From: Streptococcus rubneri
Lineage (GTDB): Bacteria > Bacillota > Bacilli > Lactobacillales > Streptococcaceae
NCBI RefSeq assembly: GCF_004785935.1
Contig: NZ_SRRP01000003.1
Coordinates: forward strand, 48,641-112,640
Direction of reading: 5' to 3'
Length of the DNA stretch: 64,000 nt
Shown: positions 46,815-57,071 of the stretch, one piece after another
How the letters are laid out: every line of letters starts with the position of its first letter
How positions within the stretch are numbered: position 1 is the stretch's first letter
Made by a program: the position numbers and the translations under genes
Notes under the pieces: model-generated
The model's input: only the letters and a program-made list of their open reading frames with translations
Databases searched by the model: none
Told to the model about the DNA's origin: nothing

Positions 46815-47024
46815 CACGAAAGATTATAGACCATCTTGGAAAAAAAGATGAAGTAGACAGTCTTTTCAAGACATCACAAGATCAGTTTCATATTGAAAAA
46901 GAATGAAAAGTTCTACAGGGGAGCAGTATTCAGAACGTTGACAAACAATTTCTTTATCAAAAATAATTTAAGTGAAGCTGAAAAAAGTTTAAATAATAGA
47001 CTAGTAGGTTCATTTAAACAAATA
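46815..47024 (+). pseudogene. Debris of a decayed gene behind tgt
   Basis: Two short reading frames out of register look like pieces of one soluble protein. One ends LGKKDEVDSLFKTSQDQFHI (then EKE and a stop, about 46820-46905). The next starts MKKNEKFYRGAVFRTLTNNF in another frame (46893 on) and then runs into a repeat. There is no ribosome site or clean start. I do not recognise the parent family. Confidence 0.4.
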
Positions 47025-47433
47025 CTGAAACTTTCCGCTGTGAGAAAAGTGAGGCTGGGACAAAAGTCCGGTCTCTCAATTGTCTTTGGATTGTCGAGCA
47101 AGACGCAGTGGTTGAGTGGGCTCTACTACGCTGATTTCATCAGCTTTTACAGCCCTACTCAACTATGCGGAGGTGGGACGACGAAATCGAATTCTAACGA
47201 ATTATCGATTTCTGTCCCACTCTCACTCGGGAGTTTTGGAGCCTTAGATCCAAAACTAATTGAACATGGGCTGCGGATCGTGTCAAAAAGATAAGTTCTC
47301 CTAGAATCAAAAGATTCTGCGTCAAACTTCCTATTTTGACTTTATCCGCAGACGCCCTTTGTATCTTAACTAAGTCATGGAACTTCTTCGAAGTTCGCTG
47401 ACGTCCGTCCTCACCTAAGGAGAGTTTCTAAGA
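47025..47433 (+). repeat. Dispersed repeat, expanded form, with an inserted hairpin module
   Basis: The outer modules are 47025-47048 (CTGAAACTTTCCGCTGTGAG) and 47371-47433 (GAACTTCTTCGAAGTTCGCT and on). They are inverted copies of the repeat at 30111-30254, with few mismatches in the 62-bp end. Between them lie module 1 (47051-47224) and a central part with CGGGAGTTTTGGAGCCTTAG, homologous to the 30-kb copy, plus about 130 bp of extra sequence. Confidence 0.8.
47051..47224 (+). repeat. GGCTGGGAC...GTCCCAC hairpin module, copy 1
   Basis: It starts GAGGCTGGGACAAAAGTCC, contains GCAAGACGCAGTGGTTGA and ends in a long hairpin with arms GTGGGAC..GAAATCGA/TCGATTTC..GTCCCAC. It shares start, middle and end with copy 2. 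Confidence 0.8.
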
Positions 47434-47456
47434 TAACTTTGTCTGTATTCTGAAAA

Positions 47457-47632
47457 GAGGCTGGGCATAAAGTGTCCAGTCTCTTATATATGATAGTTAT
47501 AACTGCAAGACGCAGTAGCTGATTGGCATCTTTGTTCGCCTTTTAAGCTCCAAAGATGACCTAATCAGCCTTGCGGGGGTGGGACAACGAACGATTTTTA
47601 TTCAAAATTCGTTCTGTCCCACTCCCTTTTTT
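47457..47632 (+). repeat. GGCTGGGAC...GTCCCAC hairpin module, copy 2, ending as a terminator
   Basis: Same order as copy 1: GAGGCTGGGCATAAAGTGTCC, GCAAGACGCAGTAGCTGA, then the hairpin GTGGGACAACGAA/TTCGTTCTGTCCCAC followed by CCCTTTTTT. The internal sequence has diverged. Confidence 0.8.
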
Positions 47633-47715
47633 CTATATAATAGCGACTTTTTTAGTACGCTTTTTCTTTCGAAAACACTTTCATCAAAAAAAACGAAAAA
47701 AACTGCTCAAATCCC

Positions 47716-47880
47716 TTGCATTGGGGCTTCCATTGTGTTAAACTACTATGGTGCTGTGAAAAACAGCTATTAGCTTTGATGCAAGAGGTTGCGACACGCT
47801 CGGTTGCATTGCCACGCAACGCGCGTCGGTTTTCTTGTGGAGCTAGCCTATTATCTTAAATAGACGAAAAGGAGAAAAAG
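47716..47880 (+). promoter_or_regulatory. Promoter and structured leader of the ribosomal protein operon
   Basis: -35 TTGCAT (47716-47721), 17-nt spacer, -10 TAAACT (47739-47744). The leader of about 130 nt has complementary GC-rich segments (GGTTGCGACACGC, GCGTCGG, TTGCATTGCCACGCAA). They suggest a folded, possibly regulatory mRNA leader. Confidence 0.7.
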
Positions 47881-48189
47881 ATGGCAAACAAAAAAATCCG
47901 CATCCGTTTGAAAGCGTACGAGCACCGTACACTTGACACAGCGGCTGCAAAAATCGTAGAATCAGCTACTCGTACAGGTGCACAAGTTGCGGGTCCAATC
48001 CCACTTCCAACTGAGCGTAGCCTCTACACAATCATTCGTGCGACTCACAAGTACAAAGATTCTCGCGAACAATTCGAAATGCGTACACACAAACGTTTGA
48101 TCGATATCATCAACCCAACTCAAAAAACAGTTGATGCTTTGATGAAATTGGATCTTCCAAGTGGTGTAAACGTAGAAATCAAACTTTAA
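47881..48189 (+). CDS. rpsJ: 30S ribosomal protein S10
   Basis: 102 residues, starting [21 protein letters not shown]10 also serves as NusE in antitermination. Ribosome site AAAAGGAG. First gene of the S10 block. Confidence 0.98.
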   Translation: MANKKIRIRLKAYEHRTLDTAAAKIVESATRTGAQVAGPIPLPTERSLYTIIRATHKYKDSREQFEMRTHKRLIDIINPTQKTVDALMKLDLPSGVNVEIKL

Positions 48190-48271
48190 TCTAAAGCTTG
48201 ATACCTTGAGCATAAAAAACGCTCGTTAAAAACTTTTTGTATAAAAACTATAGAAAAGGAACTATTTTCTC

Positions 48272-48898
48272 ATGACAAAAGGAATCTTAGGGAAAAAAGT
48301 GGGAATGACTCAAATCTTCACTGAAGCTGGCGAATTGATCCCTGTAACAGTTATCGAAGCAACTCCAAACGTTGTTCTTCAAGTTAAAACTGTTGAAACA
48401 GATGGTTACAACGCTATCCAAGTCGGTTTCGATGACAAACGCGAAGTATTGAGCAACAAACCTGCTAAAGGACATGTAGCAAAAGCTAACACGGCTCCTA
48501 AGCGCTTCATTCGTGAATTCAAAAACGTTGAAGGCTTGGAAGTTGGTGCTGAAATCACAGTTGACACTTTCGAAGCTGGAGACATCGTTGATGTAACTGG
48601 TACTTCTAAAGGTAAAGGCTTCCAAGGTGTTATCAAACGCCACGGACAATCACGTGGACCTATGGCTCACGGTTCTCGTTACCACCGTCGTCCAGGTTCT
48701 ATGGGACCTGTTGCGCCAAACCGTGTATTCAAAGGTAAAAACCTTGCAGGACGCATGGGTGGCGATCGTGTAACGATTCAAAATCTTGAAGTTGTACAAG
48801 TTGTTCCAGAAAAGAACGTTATCCTTATTAAAGGTAACGTACCAGGTGCTAAGAAATCTCTTATCACTATCAAGTCAGCAGTTAAAGCTGGTAAATAA
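48272..48898 (+). CDS. rplC: 50S ribosomal protein L3
   Basis: 208 residues. It starts [20 protein letters not shown], with the [15 protein letters not shown] loop (about residues 131-145) that reaches the peptidyl transferase centre. An 82-bp gap before it has only a weak hairpin. Confidence 0.98.
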   Translation: MTKGILGKKVGMTQIFTEAGELIPVTVIEATPNVVLQVKTVETDGYNAIQVGFDDKREVLSNKPAKGHVAKANTAPKRFIREFKNVEGLEVGAEITVDTFEAGDIVDVTGTSKGKGFQGVIKRHGQSRGPMAHGSRYHRRPGSMGPVAPNRVFKGKNLAGRMGGDRVTIQNLEVVQVVPEKNVILIKGNVPGAKKSLITIKSAVKAGK

Positions 48899-48922
48899 TA
48901 AGGAAAGGGGAATACAGTCAAA

Positions 48923-49546
48923 ATGGCAAATGTAACATTATTCGACCAAACTGGTAAACAAGCGGGCGAAGTTGTTCTTAACGATGCGATCTTTGGTATC
49001 GAACCAAACCAAGCTGTTGTATTTGATGTGATCATCAGCCAACGTGCTAGCCTTCGTCAAGGAACTCACGCAGTTAAAAACCGTTCAGCCGTTTCAGGTG
49101 GCGGACGCAAACCATGGCGTCAAAAAGGAACTGGACGTGCTCGTCAAGGTTCTATCCGCTCTCCACAATGGCGCGGTGGTGGAATTGTCTTCGGACCAAC
49201 TCCACGTAGCTATGCGTACAAACTTCCTCAAAAAGTTCGTCGCCTTGCACTTAAATCTGTTTACTCAGAAAAAGTTGCTGAAAACAAATTTGTAGCCGTT
49301 GATTCTCTTGAATTTACAGCTCCAAAAACTGCTGAATTTGCAAAAGTTCTTGCAGCTTTGAGCATCGATTCTAAAGTCCTTGTTATTCTTGAAGAAGGAA
49401 ACGAATTCGCAGCTCTTTCAGCTCGTAACCTTCCAAATGTGAAAGTTGCGACTGCTACAACTGCAAGTGTTCTTGACATCGCAAATAGTGACAAACTTCT
49501 TGTTACTCAAGCAGCTATCTCTAAAATCGAGGAGGTTCTTGCATAA
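48923..49546 (+). CDS. rplD: 50S ribosomal protein L4
   Basis: 207 residues, with the exit-tunnel loop [20 protein letters not shown] (about residues 60-79). The last base of its stop is the first base of the rplW start (TAATG), so translation is coupled. Confidence 0.98.
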   Translation: MANVTLFDQTGKQAGEVVLNDAIFGIEPNQAVVFDVIISQRASLRQGTHAVKNRSAVSGGGRKPWRQKGTGRARQGSIRSPQWRGGGIVFGPTPRSYAYKLPQKVRRLALKSVYSEKVAENKFVAVDSLEFTAPKTAEFAKVLAALSIDSKVLVILEEGNEFAALSARNLPNVKVATATTASVLDIANSDKLLVTQAAISKIEEVLA

Positions 49547-49842
49547 TGAATTTGTATGATGTTATCAAAAAACCTGTTATCACTGAAAAGTCAATGGCTC
49601 AACTTGAAGCAGGCAAATATGTATTCGAAGTTGACACTCGCGCTCACAAACTTTTAATCAAACAAGCTGTTGAAGCTGCCTTTGAAGGTGTAAAAGTTGC
49701 GAATGTGAACACTGTAAACGTAAAACCTAAAGCAAAACGCGTTGGACGTTACACTGGTTTTACTTCAAAAACTAAAAAAGCTATCATCACGCTTGCAGCT
49801 GATTCAAAAGCAATCGAGTTGTTCGCTACTGAAGCTGAATAA
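49546..49842 (+). CDS. rplW: 50S ribosomal protein L23
   Basis: 98 residues, [20 protein letters not shown] start, the binding platform for trigger factor and SRP at the tunnel exit. A ribosome site (GAGG) lies inside rplD. Confidence 0.98.
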   Translation: MNLYDVIKKPVITEKSMAQLEAGKYVFEVDTRAHKLLIKQAVEAAFEGVKVANVNTVNVKPKAKRVGRYTGFTSKTKKAIITLAADSKAIELFATEAE

Positions 49843-49859
49843 TCTAAGGAGGAAATATC

Positions 49860-50693
49860 GTGGGAATTCGTGTTTATAAACCAACAACAAACGGTCGCCG
49901 TAATATGACTTCTTTGGATTTCGCTGAAATCACAACAAGCACACCAGAGAAATCTTTGCTCGTTTCATTGAAGAGCAAAGCAGGTCGTAACAATAACGGA
50001 CGTATCACAGTTCGTCACCAAGGTGGTGGACACAAACGTCATTACCGTTTGATCGACTTCAAACGTAACAAAGATAACGTTGAAGCAGTTGTAAAAACAA
50101 TTGAGTACGATCCAAACCGTTCTGCAAACATCGCTTTGGTACACTACACTGATGGTGTGAAAGCTTATATCATCGCTCCAAAAGGTCTTGAAGTTGGTCA
50201 ACGCATCGTTTCAGGTCCAGAAGCAGATATCAAAGTCGGAAACGCTCTTCCACTTGCTAACATCCCAGTTGGTACTTTGATCCACAACATCGAATTGAAA
50301 CCAGGTCGTGGTGGAGAATTGGTACGTGCTGCTGGAGCTTCTGCTCAAGTATTGGGTCAAGAAGGTAAATATGTTCTTGTTCGTCTTCAATCAGGCGAAG
50401 TTCGAATGATCCTTGGTACTTGCCGTGCTACAGTTGGTGTTGTCGGAAACGAACAACATGGACTTGTAAATCTTGGTAAAGCTGGACGTAGCCGTTGGAA
50501 AGGTATCCGCCCAACAGTTCGTGGTTCTGTAATGAACCCGAATGATCACCCACACGGTGGTGGTGAAGGTAAAGCACCAGTTGGTCGTAAAGCGCCATCT
50601 ACTCCATGGGGCAAACCTGCTCTTGGTCTTAAAACTCGTAACAAGAAAGCGAAATCTGACAAACTTATCGTTCGTCGTCGCAACGAGAAATAA
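49860..50693 (+). CDS. rplB: 50S ribosomal protein L2
   Basis: 277 residues, GTG start behind AAGGAGG. The functional C-terminal loop [20 protein letters not shown] with the conserved His is near residues 222-241. Confidence 0.98.
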   Translation: MGIRVYKPTTNGRRNMTSLDFAEITTSTPEKSLLVSLKSKAGRNNNGRITVRHQGGGHKRHYRLIDFKRNKDNVEAVVKTIEYDPNRSANIALVHYTDGVKAYIIAPKGLEVGQRIVSGPEADIKVGNALPLANIPVGTLIHNIELKPGRGGELVRAAGASAQVLGQEGKYVLVRLQSGEVRMILGTCRATVGVVGNEQHGLVNLGKAGRSRWKGIRPTVRGSVMNPNDHPHGGGEGKAPVGRKAPSTPWGKPALGLKTRNKKAKSDKLIVRRRNEK

Positions 50694-50705
50694 TTTAAAA
50701 CTAGT

Positions 50706-50755
50706 CGCTTAAGCGCTAGATGATCCGCCAGCTCGGTAGCGCTCCTTGTGAGCGC
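50706..50755 (+). promoter_or_regulatory. Structured gap between rplB and rpsS
   Basis: CGCTTAAGCG palindrome (50706-50715) and a perfect hairpin GCGCTC/GAGCGC (50739-50755), no T run. Probably an mRNA processing or stability element. Confidence 0.45.
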
Positions 50756-50795
50756 AAGCCGCTGTGGTACTATATTTAAAGGAGAAAATAATAAA

Positions 50796-51077
50796 ATGGG
50801 ACGCAGTCTTAAAAAAGGACCTTTCGTCGATGAGCATTTGATGAAAAAAGTTGAAGCTCAAGCTAACGACGAAAAGAAAAAAGTTATCAAAACTTGGTCA
50901 CGTCGTTCAACGATCTTCCCAAGTTTCATTGGTTACACTATCGCAGTTTATGATGGACGTAAACACGTACCGGTTTACATCCAAGAAGACATGGTAGGTC
51001 ACAAGCTTGGTGAATTTGCACCAACTCGTACTTACAAAGGTCACGCTGCAGATGACAAGAAGACACGTAGAAAATAA
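50796..51077 (+). CDS. rpsS: 30S ribosomal protein S19
   Basis: 93 residues, [20 protein letters not shown] start behind AAAGGAG; an in-frame ATG at 50748 falls in the structured gap and is not used. The ending [13 protein letters not shown] is typical. Confidence 0.98.
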
Positions 51078-51088
51078 GGAGAACATAA

Positions 51089-51433
51089 ATGGCAGAAATT
51101 ACTTCAGCTAAAGCAATGGCTCGTACAGTGCGTGTTTCACCTCGTAAATCACGTCTTGTTCTTGACAACATCCGTGGTAAAAGCGTAGCCGATGCAGTAG
51201 CAATCTTGAAATTCACTCCAAACAAAGCAGCTGAAATCATCTTGAAAGTGTTGAACTCAGCAGTAGCAAACGCTGAAAACAACTTTGGTTTGGAAAAAGC
51301 AAACTTGGTAGTATCTGAAGCATTCGCAAACGAAGGACCAACAATGAAACGTTTCCGTCCACGTGCGAAAGGTTCAGCTTCACCAATCAACAAACGCACT
51401 AGCCACATCACAGTGGTTGTGACAGAAAAATAA
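51089..51433 (+). CDS. rplV: 50S ribosomal protein L22
   Basis: 114 residues, with the tunnel hairpin [18 protein letters not shown] (about residues 90-107), site of macrolide-resistance changes in streptococci; it looks wild-type here. Confidence 0.98.
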   Translation: MAEITSAKAMARTVRVSPRKSRLVLDNIRGKSVADAVAILKFTPNKAAEIILKVLNSAVANAENNFGLEKANLVVSEAFANEGPTMKRFRPRAKGSASPINKRTSHITVVVTEK

Positions 51434-51445
51434 GGAGGTAACATC

Positions 51446-52099
51446 GTGGGTCAAAAAGTACATCCAATTGGAATGCGTGTCGGCATCATCCGTGATTGGG
51501 ATGCCAAATGGTATGCTGAAAAAGAATACGCGGATTACCTTCATGAAGATCTTGCAATCCGCAAATTTATTCAAAAAGAATTGGCTGACGCAGCGGTTTC
51601 TACTATCGAAATCGAACGCGCAGTAAACAAAGTTAACGTTTCTCTTCACACTGCTAAACCAGGTATGGTTATCGGTAAAGGTGGAGCAAACGTCGATGCA
51701 CTTCGTGCAGCTCTTAACAAATTGACAGGTAAACAAGTTCACATCAACATTATCGAGATCAAACGTCCTGACTTGGACGCTCACCTTGTTGGTGAAGGAA
51801 TTGCTCGTCAATTGGAGCAACGTGTGGCTTTCCGTCGTGCTCAAAAACAAGCGATTCAACGTACTATGCGCGCTGGGGCTAAAGGAATTAAAACACAAGT
51901 ATCAGGTCGTTTGAACGGTGCAGATATCGCCCGTGCTGAAGGATACTCAGAAGGTACAGTTCCACTCCACACACTTCGCGCAGACATCGATTACGCTTGG
52001 GAAGAAGCAGATACAACTTACGGTAAACTTGGTGTTAAAGTATGGATCTACCGTGGTGAAGTTCTTCCAGCTCGTAAAGACGCTAAAGGAGGTAAATAA
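51446..52099 (+). CDS. rpsC: 30S ribosomal protein S3
   Basis: 217 residues, GTG start behind AAGGAGG. KH-type loop [13 protein letters not shown] (about residues 75-87). It ends 3 bp before rplP. Confidence 0.98.
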   Translation: MGQKVHPIGMRVGIIRDWDAKWYAEKEYADYLHEDLAIRKFIQKELADAAVSTIEIERAVNKVNVSLHTAKPGMVIGKGGANVDALRAALNKLTGKQVHINIIEIKRPDLDAHLVGEGIARQLEQRVAFRRAQKQAIQRTMRAGAKGIKTQVSGRLNGADIARAEGYSEGTVPLHTLRADIDYAWEEADTTYGKLGVKVWIYRGEVLPARKDAKGGK

Positions 52100-52102
52100 C
52101 CA

Positions 52103-52516
52103 ATGTTAGTACCTAAACGTGTAAAACACCGTCGCGAATTCCGTGGTAAAATGCGCGGTGAAGCAAAAGGTGGAAAAGAAGTATCATTCGGTGAATACGG
52201 TCTTCAGGCTACAACTAGCCACTGGATCACTAACCGCCAAATCGAAGCTGCTCGTATTGCCATGACTCGTTACATGAAACGTGGTGGTAAGGTTTGGATC
52301 AAGATCTTCCCACACAAATCATACACCGCTAAAGCTATCGGGGTACGTATGGGATCTGGTAAAGGGGCACCTGAAGGTTGGGTAGCACCAGTTAAACGTG
52401 GTAAAGTAATGTTTGAAGTTGCTGGTGTATCTGAAGAGATTGCTCGCGAAGCGCTTCGTCTTGCAAGCCACAAATTGCCAGTTAAATGTAAATTCGTAAA
52501 ACGTGAAGCAAAATAA
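52103..52516 (+). CDS. rplP: 50S ribosomal protein L16
   Basis: 137 residues, [20 protein letters not shown] start, with [20 protein letters not shown] near residues 80-99. AAAGGAGG lies at the end of rpsC. Confidence 0.98.
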   Translation: MLVPKRVKHRREFRGKMRGEAKGGKEVSFGEYGLQATTSHWITNRQIEAARIAMTRYMKRGGKVWIKIFPHKSYTAKAIGVRMGSGKGAPEGWVAPVKRGKVMFEVAGVSEEIAREALRLASHKLPVKCKFVKREAK

Positions 52517-52525
52517 GGAGAGGTC

Positions 52526-52732
52526 ATGAAACTTACAGAAGTAAAAGAATTTGTTAAAGAACTTCGTGGTCTTTCTCAAGAAGAACTCGCGAAGCGTGAA
52601 AATGAATTGAAGAAAGAATTGTTTGAACTTCGTTTCCAAGCGGCTGCTGGTCAATTGGAACAAACTGGACGTTTGAAAGAAGTGAAAAAACAAATCGCTC
52701 GTATCAAAACTGTTCAATCAGAAGCTAAATAA
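52526..52732 (+). CDS. rpmC: 50S ribosomal protein L29
   Basis: 68 residues, two-helix hairpin with [20 protein letters not shown] in the centre; 9 bp after rplP. Confidence 0.97.
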   Translation: MKLTEVKEFVKELRGLSQEELAKRENELKKELFELRFQAAAGQLEQTGRLKEVKKQIARIKTVQSEAK

Positions 52733-52755
52733 TAGACTAGGGAAGGAGAATTTCA

Positions 52756-53016
52756 ATGGAACGCAATAATCGTAAAGTTCTTGTTGGACGTGTTGTGTCT
52801 GACAAAATGGACAAAACAATCACAGTTGTAGTTGAAACTAAACGTAACCACCCAGTCTATGGTAAACGTATTAACTACTCTAAGAAATACAAAGCTCATG
52901 ATGAAAACAATGTTGCCAAAGAAGGCGATATCGTTCGTATCATGGAAACTCGTCCGCTTTCAGCTACAAAACGCTTCCGTCTTGTAGAAGTTGTTGAAGA
53001 AGCGGTCATCATCTAA
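52756..53016 (+). CDS. rpsQ: 30S ribosomal protein S17
   Basis: 86 residues, OB fold starting [20 protein letters not shown]; ribosome site GAAGGAG. Confidence 0.98.
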
Positions 53017-53041
53017 TCAAACCTGAAAGGAGAAAACTGAA

Positions 53042-53410
53042 ATGATTCAAACAGAAACTCGTTTGAAAGTCGCAGACAACAGCGGTGCTCGCGAAATCTT
53101 GACTATCAAAGTTCTTGGTGGTTCAGGACGTAAATTTGCAAACATCGGTGATGTTATTGTGGCATCTGTAAAACAAGCTACTCCTGGTGGTGCGGTTAAA
53201 AAAGGTGACGTTGTAAAAGCTGTTATCGTTCGTACTAAATCAGGTGCTCGTCGTAAAGATGGTTCATACATCAAGTTCGACGAAAATGCTGCAGTGATCA
53301 TCCGTGACGACAAAACTCCTCGCGGAACTCGTATCTTCGGCCCAGTTGCTCGTGAATTGCGTGACGGTGGTTTCATGAAGATCGTATCACTTGCTCCAGA
53401 AGTACTTTAA
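53042..53410 (+). CDS. rplN: 50S ribosomal protein L14
   Basis: 122 residues, [20 protein letters not shown] start and the [13 protein letters not shown] segment near the end. First gene of the spc part. A GC-rich hairpin gap follows. Confidence 0.98.
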   Translation: MIQTETRLKVADNSGAREILTIKVLGGSGRKFANIGDVIVASVKQATPGGAVKKGDVVKAVIVRTKSGARRKDGSYIKFDENAAVIIRDDKTPRGTRIFGPVARELRDGGFMKIVSLAPEVL

Positions 53411-53432
53411 TTTAAAAATCACAAACACAGTC

Positions 53433-53464
53433 CCCTGGCTCAACGGCCAGGGTGCCCATCGGGC
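53433..53464 (+). promoter_or_regulatory. Hairpins between rplN and rplX
   Basis: CCCTGGC/GCCAGGG (53433-53452) and GCCC/GGGC (53454-53464) without a T run. Possible stability element or partial attenuator in the spc operon. Confidence 0.5.
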
Positions 53465-53486
53465 GTAAGAATAAAAGGAGAATAAA

Positions 53487-53792
53487 ATGTTTGTAAAAAC
53501 TGGCGACAAAGTTCGTGTAATTGCTGGTAAAGACAAAGGTGTTGAAGCTAAAGTCGTTGCTGCTCTTCCAAAAGTAAATAAAGTTGTTGTTGAAGGTGTA
53601 AACCTTGTTAAGAAACACCAACGTCCAAATAACGAAAACCCTCAAGGTGCTATCATTGAAAAAGAAGCTCCAATCCATGTATCAAACGTTCAAGTCTTGG
53701 ACAAGAACGGAGTTGCTGGACGTGTTGGCTACAAATTCGTAGATGGCAAAAAAGTTCGTTATAACAAAAAATCAGGCGAAGTGCTTGACTAA
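53487..53792 (+). CDS. rplX: 50S ribosomal protein L24
   Basis: 101 residues, KOW motif [20 protein letters not shown] near residues 8-27; AAAGGAG upstream. Confidence 0.98.
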   Translation: MFVKTGDKVRVIAGKDKGVEAKVVAALPKVNKVVVEGVNLVKKHQRPNNENPQGAIIEKEAPIHVSNVQVLDKNGVAGRVGYKFVDGKKVRYNKKSGEVLD

Positions 53793-53815
53793 TCACGAAG
53801 GAAAGGAGAAGTATA

Positions 53816-54358
53816 ATGGCTAATCGTTTAAAAGAAAAATACCTTAATGAAGTAGTTCCAGCTTTGACTGAACAATTTAACTACTCATCAGTTATGGCAG
53901 TGCCAAAAGTTGATAAGATCGTTTTGAACATGGGTGTTGGAGATGCTGTTTCTAACGCTAAAAACCTTGAGAAAGCTGCTGAAGAATTGGCATTGATCTC
54001 AGGTCAAAAACCACTTATCACAAAAGCTAAAAAATCAATCGCCGGCTTCCGTCTTCGTGAAGGTGTAGCGATCGGTGCGAAAGTAACTCTTCGTGGCGAA
54101 CGTATGTACGAATTCTTGGACAAATTGGTTTCAGTTTCACTTCCACGTGTTCGTGACTTCCATGGTGTTCCAACAAAATCATTTGACGGACGCGGAAACT
54201 ACACACTTGGTGTGAAAGAACAATTGATCTTCCCAGAAATCAACTTTGATGATGTTGATAAAACTCGTGGTTTGGATATCGTAATCGTAACTACTGCGAA
54301 CACAGACGAAGAATCACGTGCATTGCTTACTGGCCTTGGTATGCCGTTTGCAAAATAA
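53816..54358 (+). CDS. rplE: 50S ribosomal protein L5
   Basis: 180 residues, binds 5S r[22 protein letters not shown] near residues 64-82 and the ending LTGLGMPF. Confidence 0.98.
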   Translation: MANRLKEKYLNEVVPALTEQFNYSSVMAVPKVDKIVLNMGVGDAVSNAKNLEKAAEELALISGQKPLITKAKKSIAGFRLREGVAIGAKVTLRGERMYEFLDKLVSVSLPRVRDFHGVPTKSFDGRGNYTLGVKEQLIFPEINFDDVDKTRGLDIVIVTTANTDEESRALLTGLGMPFAK

Positions 54359-54375
54359 TATAGGAGGTAAAACTA

Positions 54376-54561
54376 ATGGCTAAAAAATCTATGATTGCTA
54401 AGAACAAACGCCCAGCGAAGTTCTCTACTCAAGCATACACTCGCTGTGAACGTTGTGGACGTCCACACTCAGTTTACCGCAAGTTTAAACTTTGCCGTGT
54501 TTGCTTCCGTGAATTGGCATACAAAGGACAAATCCCTGGTGTCACTAAAGCATCTTGGTAA
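54376..54561 (+). CDS. rpsN: 30S ribosomal protein S14 (zinc form)
   Basis: 61 residues, type Z: the ribbon [20 protein letters not shown] (residues 24-43) keeps all four cysteines. This contrasts with the cysteine-free L32 and L33 at 22 kb. Confidence 0.98.
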   Translation: MAKKSMIAKNKRPAKFSTQAYTRCERCGRPHSVYRKFKLCRVCFRELAYKGQIPGVTKASW

Positions 54562-54567
54562 TATCAT

Positions 54568-54670
54568 GATACAAAGAGCGTAACAACCACAGTAAAAATA
54601 GGAGATTTGGTGCAGGGGCGTCGCTCCAAAACAAATCTATCTTTTTTGCATAGGTTGTAGCTCGTGTTCA
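54568..54670 (+). repeat. Structured repeat between rpsN and rpsH, related to the 111-bp repeat
   Basis: It begins GATACAAAGAGCGT and ends GTTGTAGCTCGTGTTCA, with the inner signs AATAGGAGAT and ATCTTTTT, in the same order as the 14.8-kb repeats. The arms pair in the same way: ACAACC/GGTTGT outside, AGATTTG/CAAATCT inside, and a GGGGCGTCGCTCC tip. The sequences of the arms differ between the two loci while pairing is kept. A small ATGA/TCAT hairpin follows at 54671-54690. Confidence 0.75.
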
Positions 54671-54772
54671 AATGAAACATTCTCATTTGTAGGTATCAAA
54701 ACTTTCTGAGCCCAGCTCAATCATTAACTAGCAAGTGAAACATTCAAACTACTAGTAAGAGGAGAAATAAAA

Positions 54773-55171
54773 ATGGTTATGACTGACCCAATCGCAGACT
54801 TCCTAACTCGTATTCGTAATGCTAACCAAGCAAAACACGAAGTACTTGAAGTACCTGCATCAAATATCAAAAAAGGGATTGCTGAAATCCTTAAACGCGA
54901 AGGTTTTGTAAAAAACGTTGAAGTAATCGAAGATGACAAACAAGGAATCATCCGCGTGTTCTTGAAATACGGAACAAACGGTGAAAAAGTTATCACAAAC
55001 TTGAAACGTGTTTCTAAACCAGGTTTGCGTGTTTACAAAAAACGTGAAGATCTTCCAAAAGTTCTTAACGGACTTGGAATTGCTATCCTTTCAACTTCTG
55101 AAGGTTTGCTTACCGATAAGGAAGCACGCCAAAAGAACGTTGGTGGGGAAGTTATCGCTTACGTTTGGTAA
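54773..55171 (+). CDS. rpsH: 30S ribosomal protein S8
   Basis: 132 residues, [20 protein letters not shown] at the N-terminus, ending [12 protein letters not shown] 54773 gives one extra Met; AGAGGAG lies upstream. Confidence 0.98.
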   Translation: MVMTDPIADFLTRIRNANQAKHEVLEVPASNIKKGIAEILKREGFVKNVEVIEDDKQGIIRVFLKYGTNGEKVITNLKRVSKPGLRVYKKREDLPKVLNGLGIAILSTSEGLLTDKEARQKNVGGEVIAYVW

Positions 55172-55206
55172 TATTTAGCTCCCAATTTCGTTGTGACTCT
55201 TCGTTA

Positions 55207-55336
55207 TTGTCTCTTGCCTAACCCAAAGTTATGTCTGCGAGACAATGCCTCGATTCACTTAGAAATTGAGACCTAAACATTAACTTTTAAATCAAAAAGA
55301 TTTAAACCCCGTGAAAACTGGCCTTCAAAGGCCTGA
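55207..55336 (+). promoter_or_regulatory. Long structured gap between rpsH and rplF
   Basis: TTGTCTC (55207-55213) can pair with GAGACAA (55239-55245), and GGCC(TT)/(AA)GGCC forms a hairpin at about 55321-55335. There is no T run or clear promoter. Confidence 0.45.
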
Positions 55337-55359
55337 CAATTTAACAGGAGAATAAAAAC

Positions 55360-55896
55360 ATGTCACGTATTGGTAATAAAGTTATCGTGTTGCCTGCTGG
55401 TGTTGAACTCACTAACAATGGCAACGTTGTAACTGTAAAAGGACCTAAAGGAGAACTTACTCGTGAGTTCTCAAAGGATATTGAAATCCGTGTGGAAGGA
55501 ACTGAAGTAACACTTCACCGTCCAAACGATTCAAAAGAAATGAAAACTATCCACGGAACTACTCGTGCCCTTTTGAACAACATGGTTGTTGGTGTTTCAG
55601 AAGGATTCAAGAAAGAACTTGAAATGCGCGGGGTTGGTTACCGTGCACAACTTCAAGGATCAAAACTTGTTTTGGCTGTAGGTAAATCTCATCCAGACGA
55701 AGTTGAAGCTCCAGAAGGAATTACTTTTGAACTTCCAAACCCAACGACTATCGTTATCAGCGGAATTTCAAAAGAAGTAGTTGGTCAAACAGCTGCTTAT
55801 GTACGTAGCCTTCGTTCACCAGAACCTTACAAAGGTAAAGGGATCCGTTATGTTGGTGAATTCGTTCGCCGTAAAGAAGGTAAAACAGGTAAATAA
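55360..55896 (+). CDS. rplF: 50S ribosomal protein L6
   Basis: 178 residues, two related domains, C-terminal [20 protein letters not shown]. Ribosome site CAGGAG. Confidence 0.98.
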   Translation: MSRIGNKVIVLPAGVELTNNGNVVTVKGPKGELTREFSKDIEIRVEGTEVTLHRPNDSKEMKTIHGTTRALLNNMVVGVSEGFKKELEMRGVGYRAQLQGSKLVLAVGKSHPDEVEAPEGITFELPNPTTIVISGISKEVVGQTAAYVRSLRSPEPYKGKGIRYVGEFVRRKEGKTGK

Positions 55897-55979
55897 TGTT
55901 GAGTGGTTGTATGTCAACCACCCACCTATTTTCCAACTCAGTGCTTAGCACATGATTTTAAAATTAAGAGGTGAAAATT

Positions 55980-56336
55980 GTGATTTCGAAACCAGATAAA
56001 AATAAAATCCGTCAAAAACGCCACCGTCGCGTTCGCGGAAAACTCTCTGGAACTGCTGATCGCCCACGTTTGAACGTATTCCGTTCTAATACAGGCATCT
56101 ACGCTCAAGTAATTGATGACGTAGCGGGTGTAACGCTCGCAAGCGCTTCAACTCTTGACAAAGAAGTTTCAAAAGGAACTAAAACTGAACAAGCCGTTGT
56201 TGTCGGCAAACTTGTTGCTGAACGTGCAGTTGCTAAAGGTATTTCTGAAGTGGTGTTCGACCGCGGTGGATATCTATATCACGGACGTGTTAAAGCTTTG
56301 GCTGATGCAGCTCGTGAAAACGGATTGAAATTCTAA
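55980..56336 (+). CDS. rplR: 50S ribosomal protein L18
   Basis: 118 residues, 5S rRNA binder. GTG 55980 is preferred because AGAGGTG precedes it and gives the standard length; an in-frame GTG at 55971 lies inside that ribosome site. Confidence 0.96.
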   Translation: MISKPDKNKIRQKRHRRVRGKLSGTADRPRLNVFRSNTGIYAQVIDDVAGVTLASASTLDKEVSKGTKTEQAVVVGKLVAERAVAKGISEVVFDRGGYLYHGRVKALADAARENGLKF

Positions 56337-56353
56337 TAGGAGGACACTAGAAA

Positions 56354-56848
56354 ATGGCATTTAAAGACAATGCAGTTGAACTTGAAGAACGTGTAGTTGC
56401 CATCAACCGTGTTACAAAAGTTGTTAAAGGTGGACGTCGTCTTCGCTTTGCGGCTCTTGTAGTTGTTGGTGACCGTAACGGACGTGTTGGTTTTGGTACA
56501 GGTAAAGCTCAAGAAGTACCAGAAGCAATCCGTAAAGCAGTAGAAGATGCTAAGAAAAAATTGATTGAAGTTCCAATGGTTGGAACAACAATTCCTCACG
56601 AAGTAACATCAGTATTTGGTGGAGCTCGTGTATTGTTGAAACCAGCTATCGAAGGGGCGGGGGTTGCTGCAGGTGGTGCAGTTCGTGCCGTTGTCGAATT
56701 GGCAGGTATTGCAGATGTAACATCTAAATCACTTGGATCAAACACTCCAATCAACATTGTTCGTGCAACAGTGGAAGGATTAGCTCAATTGAAACGTGCT
56801 GAAGAAGTTGCTGCCCTTCGTGGTATTTCAGTTTCTGACTTGGCTTAA
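56354..56848 (+). CDS. rpsE: 30S ribosomal protein S5
   Basis: 164 residues, with [20 protein letters not shown] (about residues 24-43), the loop that contacts decoding-site RNA. TAGGAGG upstream. Confidence 0.98.
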   Translation: MAFKDNAVELEERVVAINRVTKVVKGGRRLRFAALVVVGDRNGRVGFGTGKAQEVPEAIRKAVEDAKKKLIEVPMVGTTIPHEVTSVFGGARVLLKPAIEGAGVAAGGAVRAVVELAGIADVTSKSLGSNTPINIVRATVEGLAQLKRAEEVAALRGISVSDLA

Positions 56849-56862
56849 GAAAGGAGATTCAA

Positions 56863-57045
56863 ATGGCTCAAATTAAAATTACTTTGACTAAGTCTCCAAT
56901 CGGACGCATCCCGTCACAACGTAAAACTGTTGTAGCACTTGGACTTGGCAAATTGAACAGCTCTGTTATTAAAGAAGATAACCCAGCGGTACGTGGAATG
57001 ATCACTGCAGTATCTCACTTGGTAACAGTTGAAGAAGTAAAATAA
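56863..57045 (+). CDS. rpmD: 50S ribosomal protein L30
   Basis: 60 residues, [20 protein letters not shown] near the start. A 145-bp gap follows. Confidence 0.98.
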   Translation: MAQIKITLTKSPIGRIPSQRKTVVALGLGKLNSSVIKEDNPAVRGMITAVSHLVTVEEVK

Positions 57046-57071
57046 TCTATTTATAATAGAAAAAAGTTTTC

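Noticed and set aside
46893-47294. 133-codon reading frame across the first repeat module
   Set aside because: It runs from gene debris into a hairpin repeat that also occurs elsewhere in other frames; not one protein.
51380-51898. 172-codon reading frame antisense to rpsC
   Set aside because: No ribosome site, implausible composition (Phe/Ser/Asn rich), fully explained by the S3 gene on the other strand.
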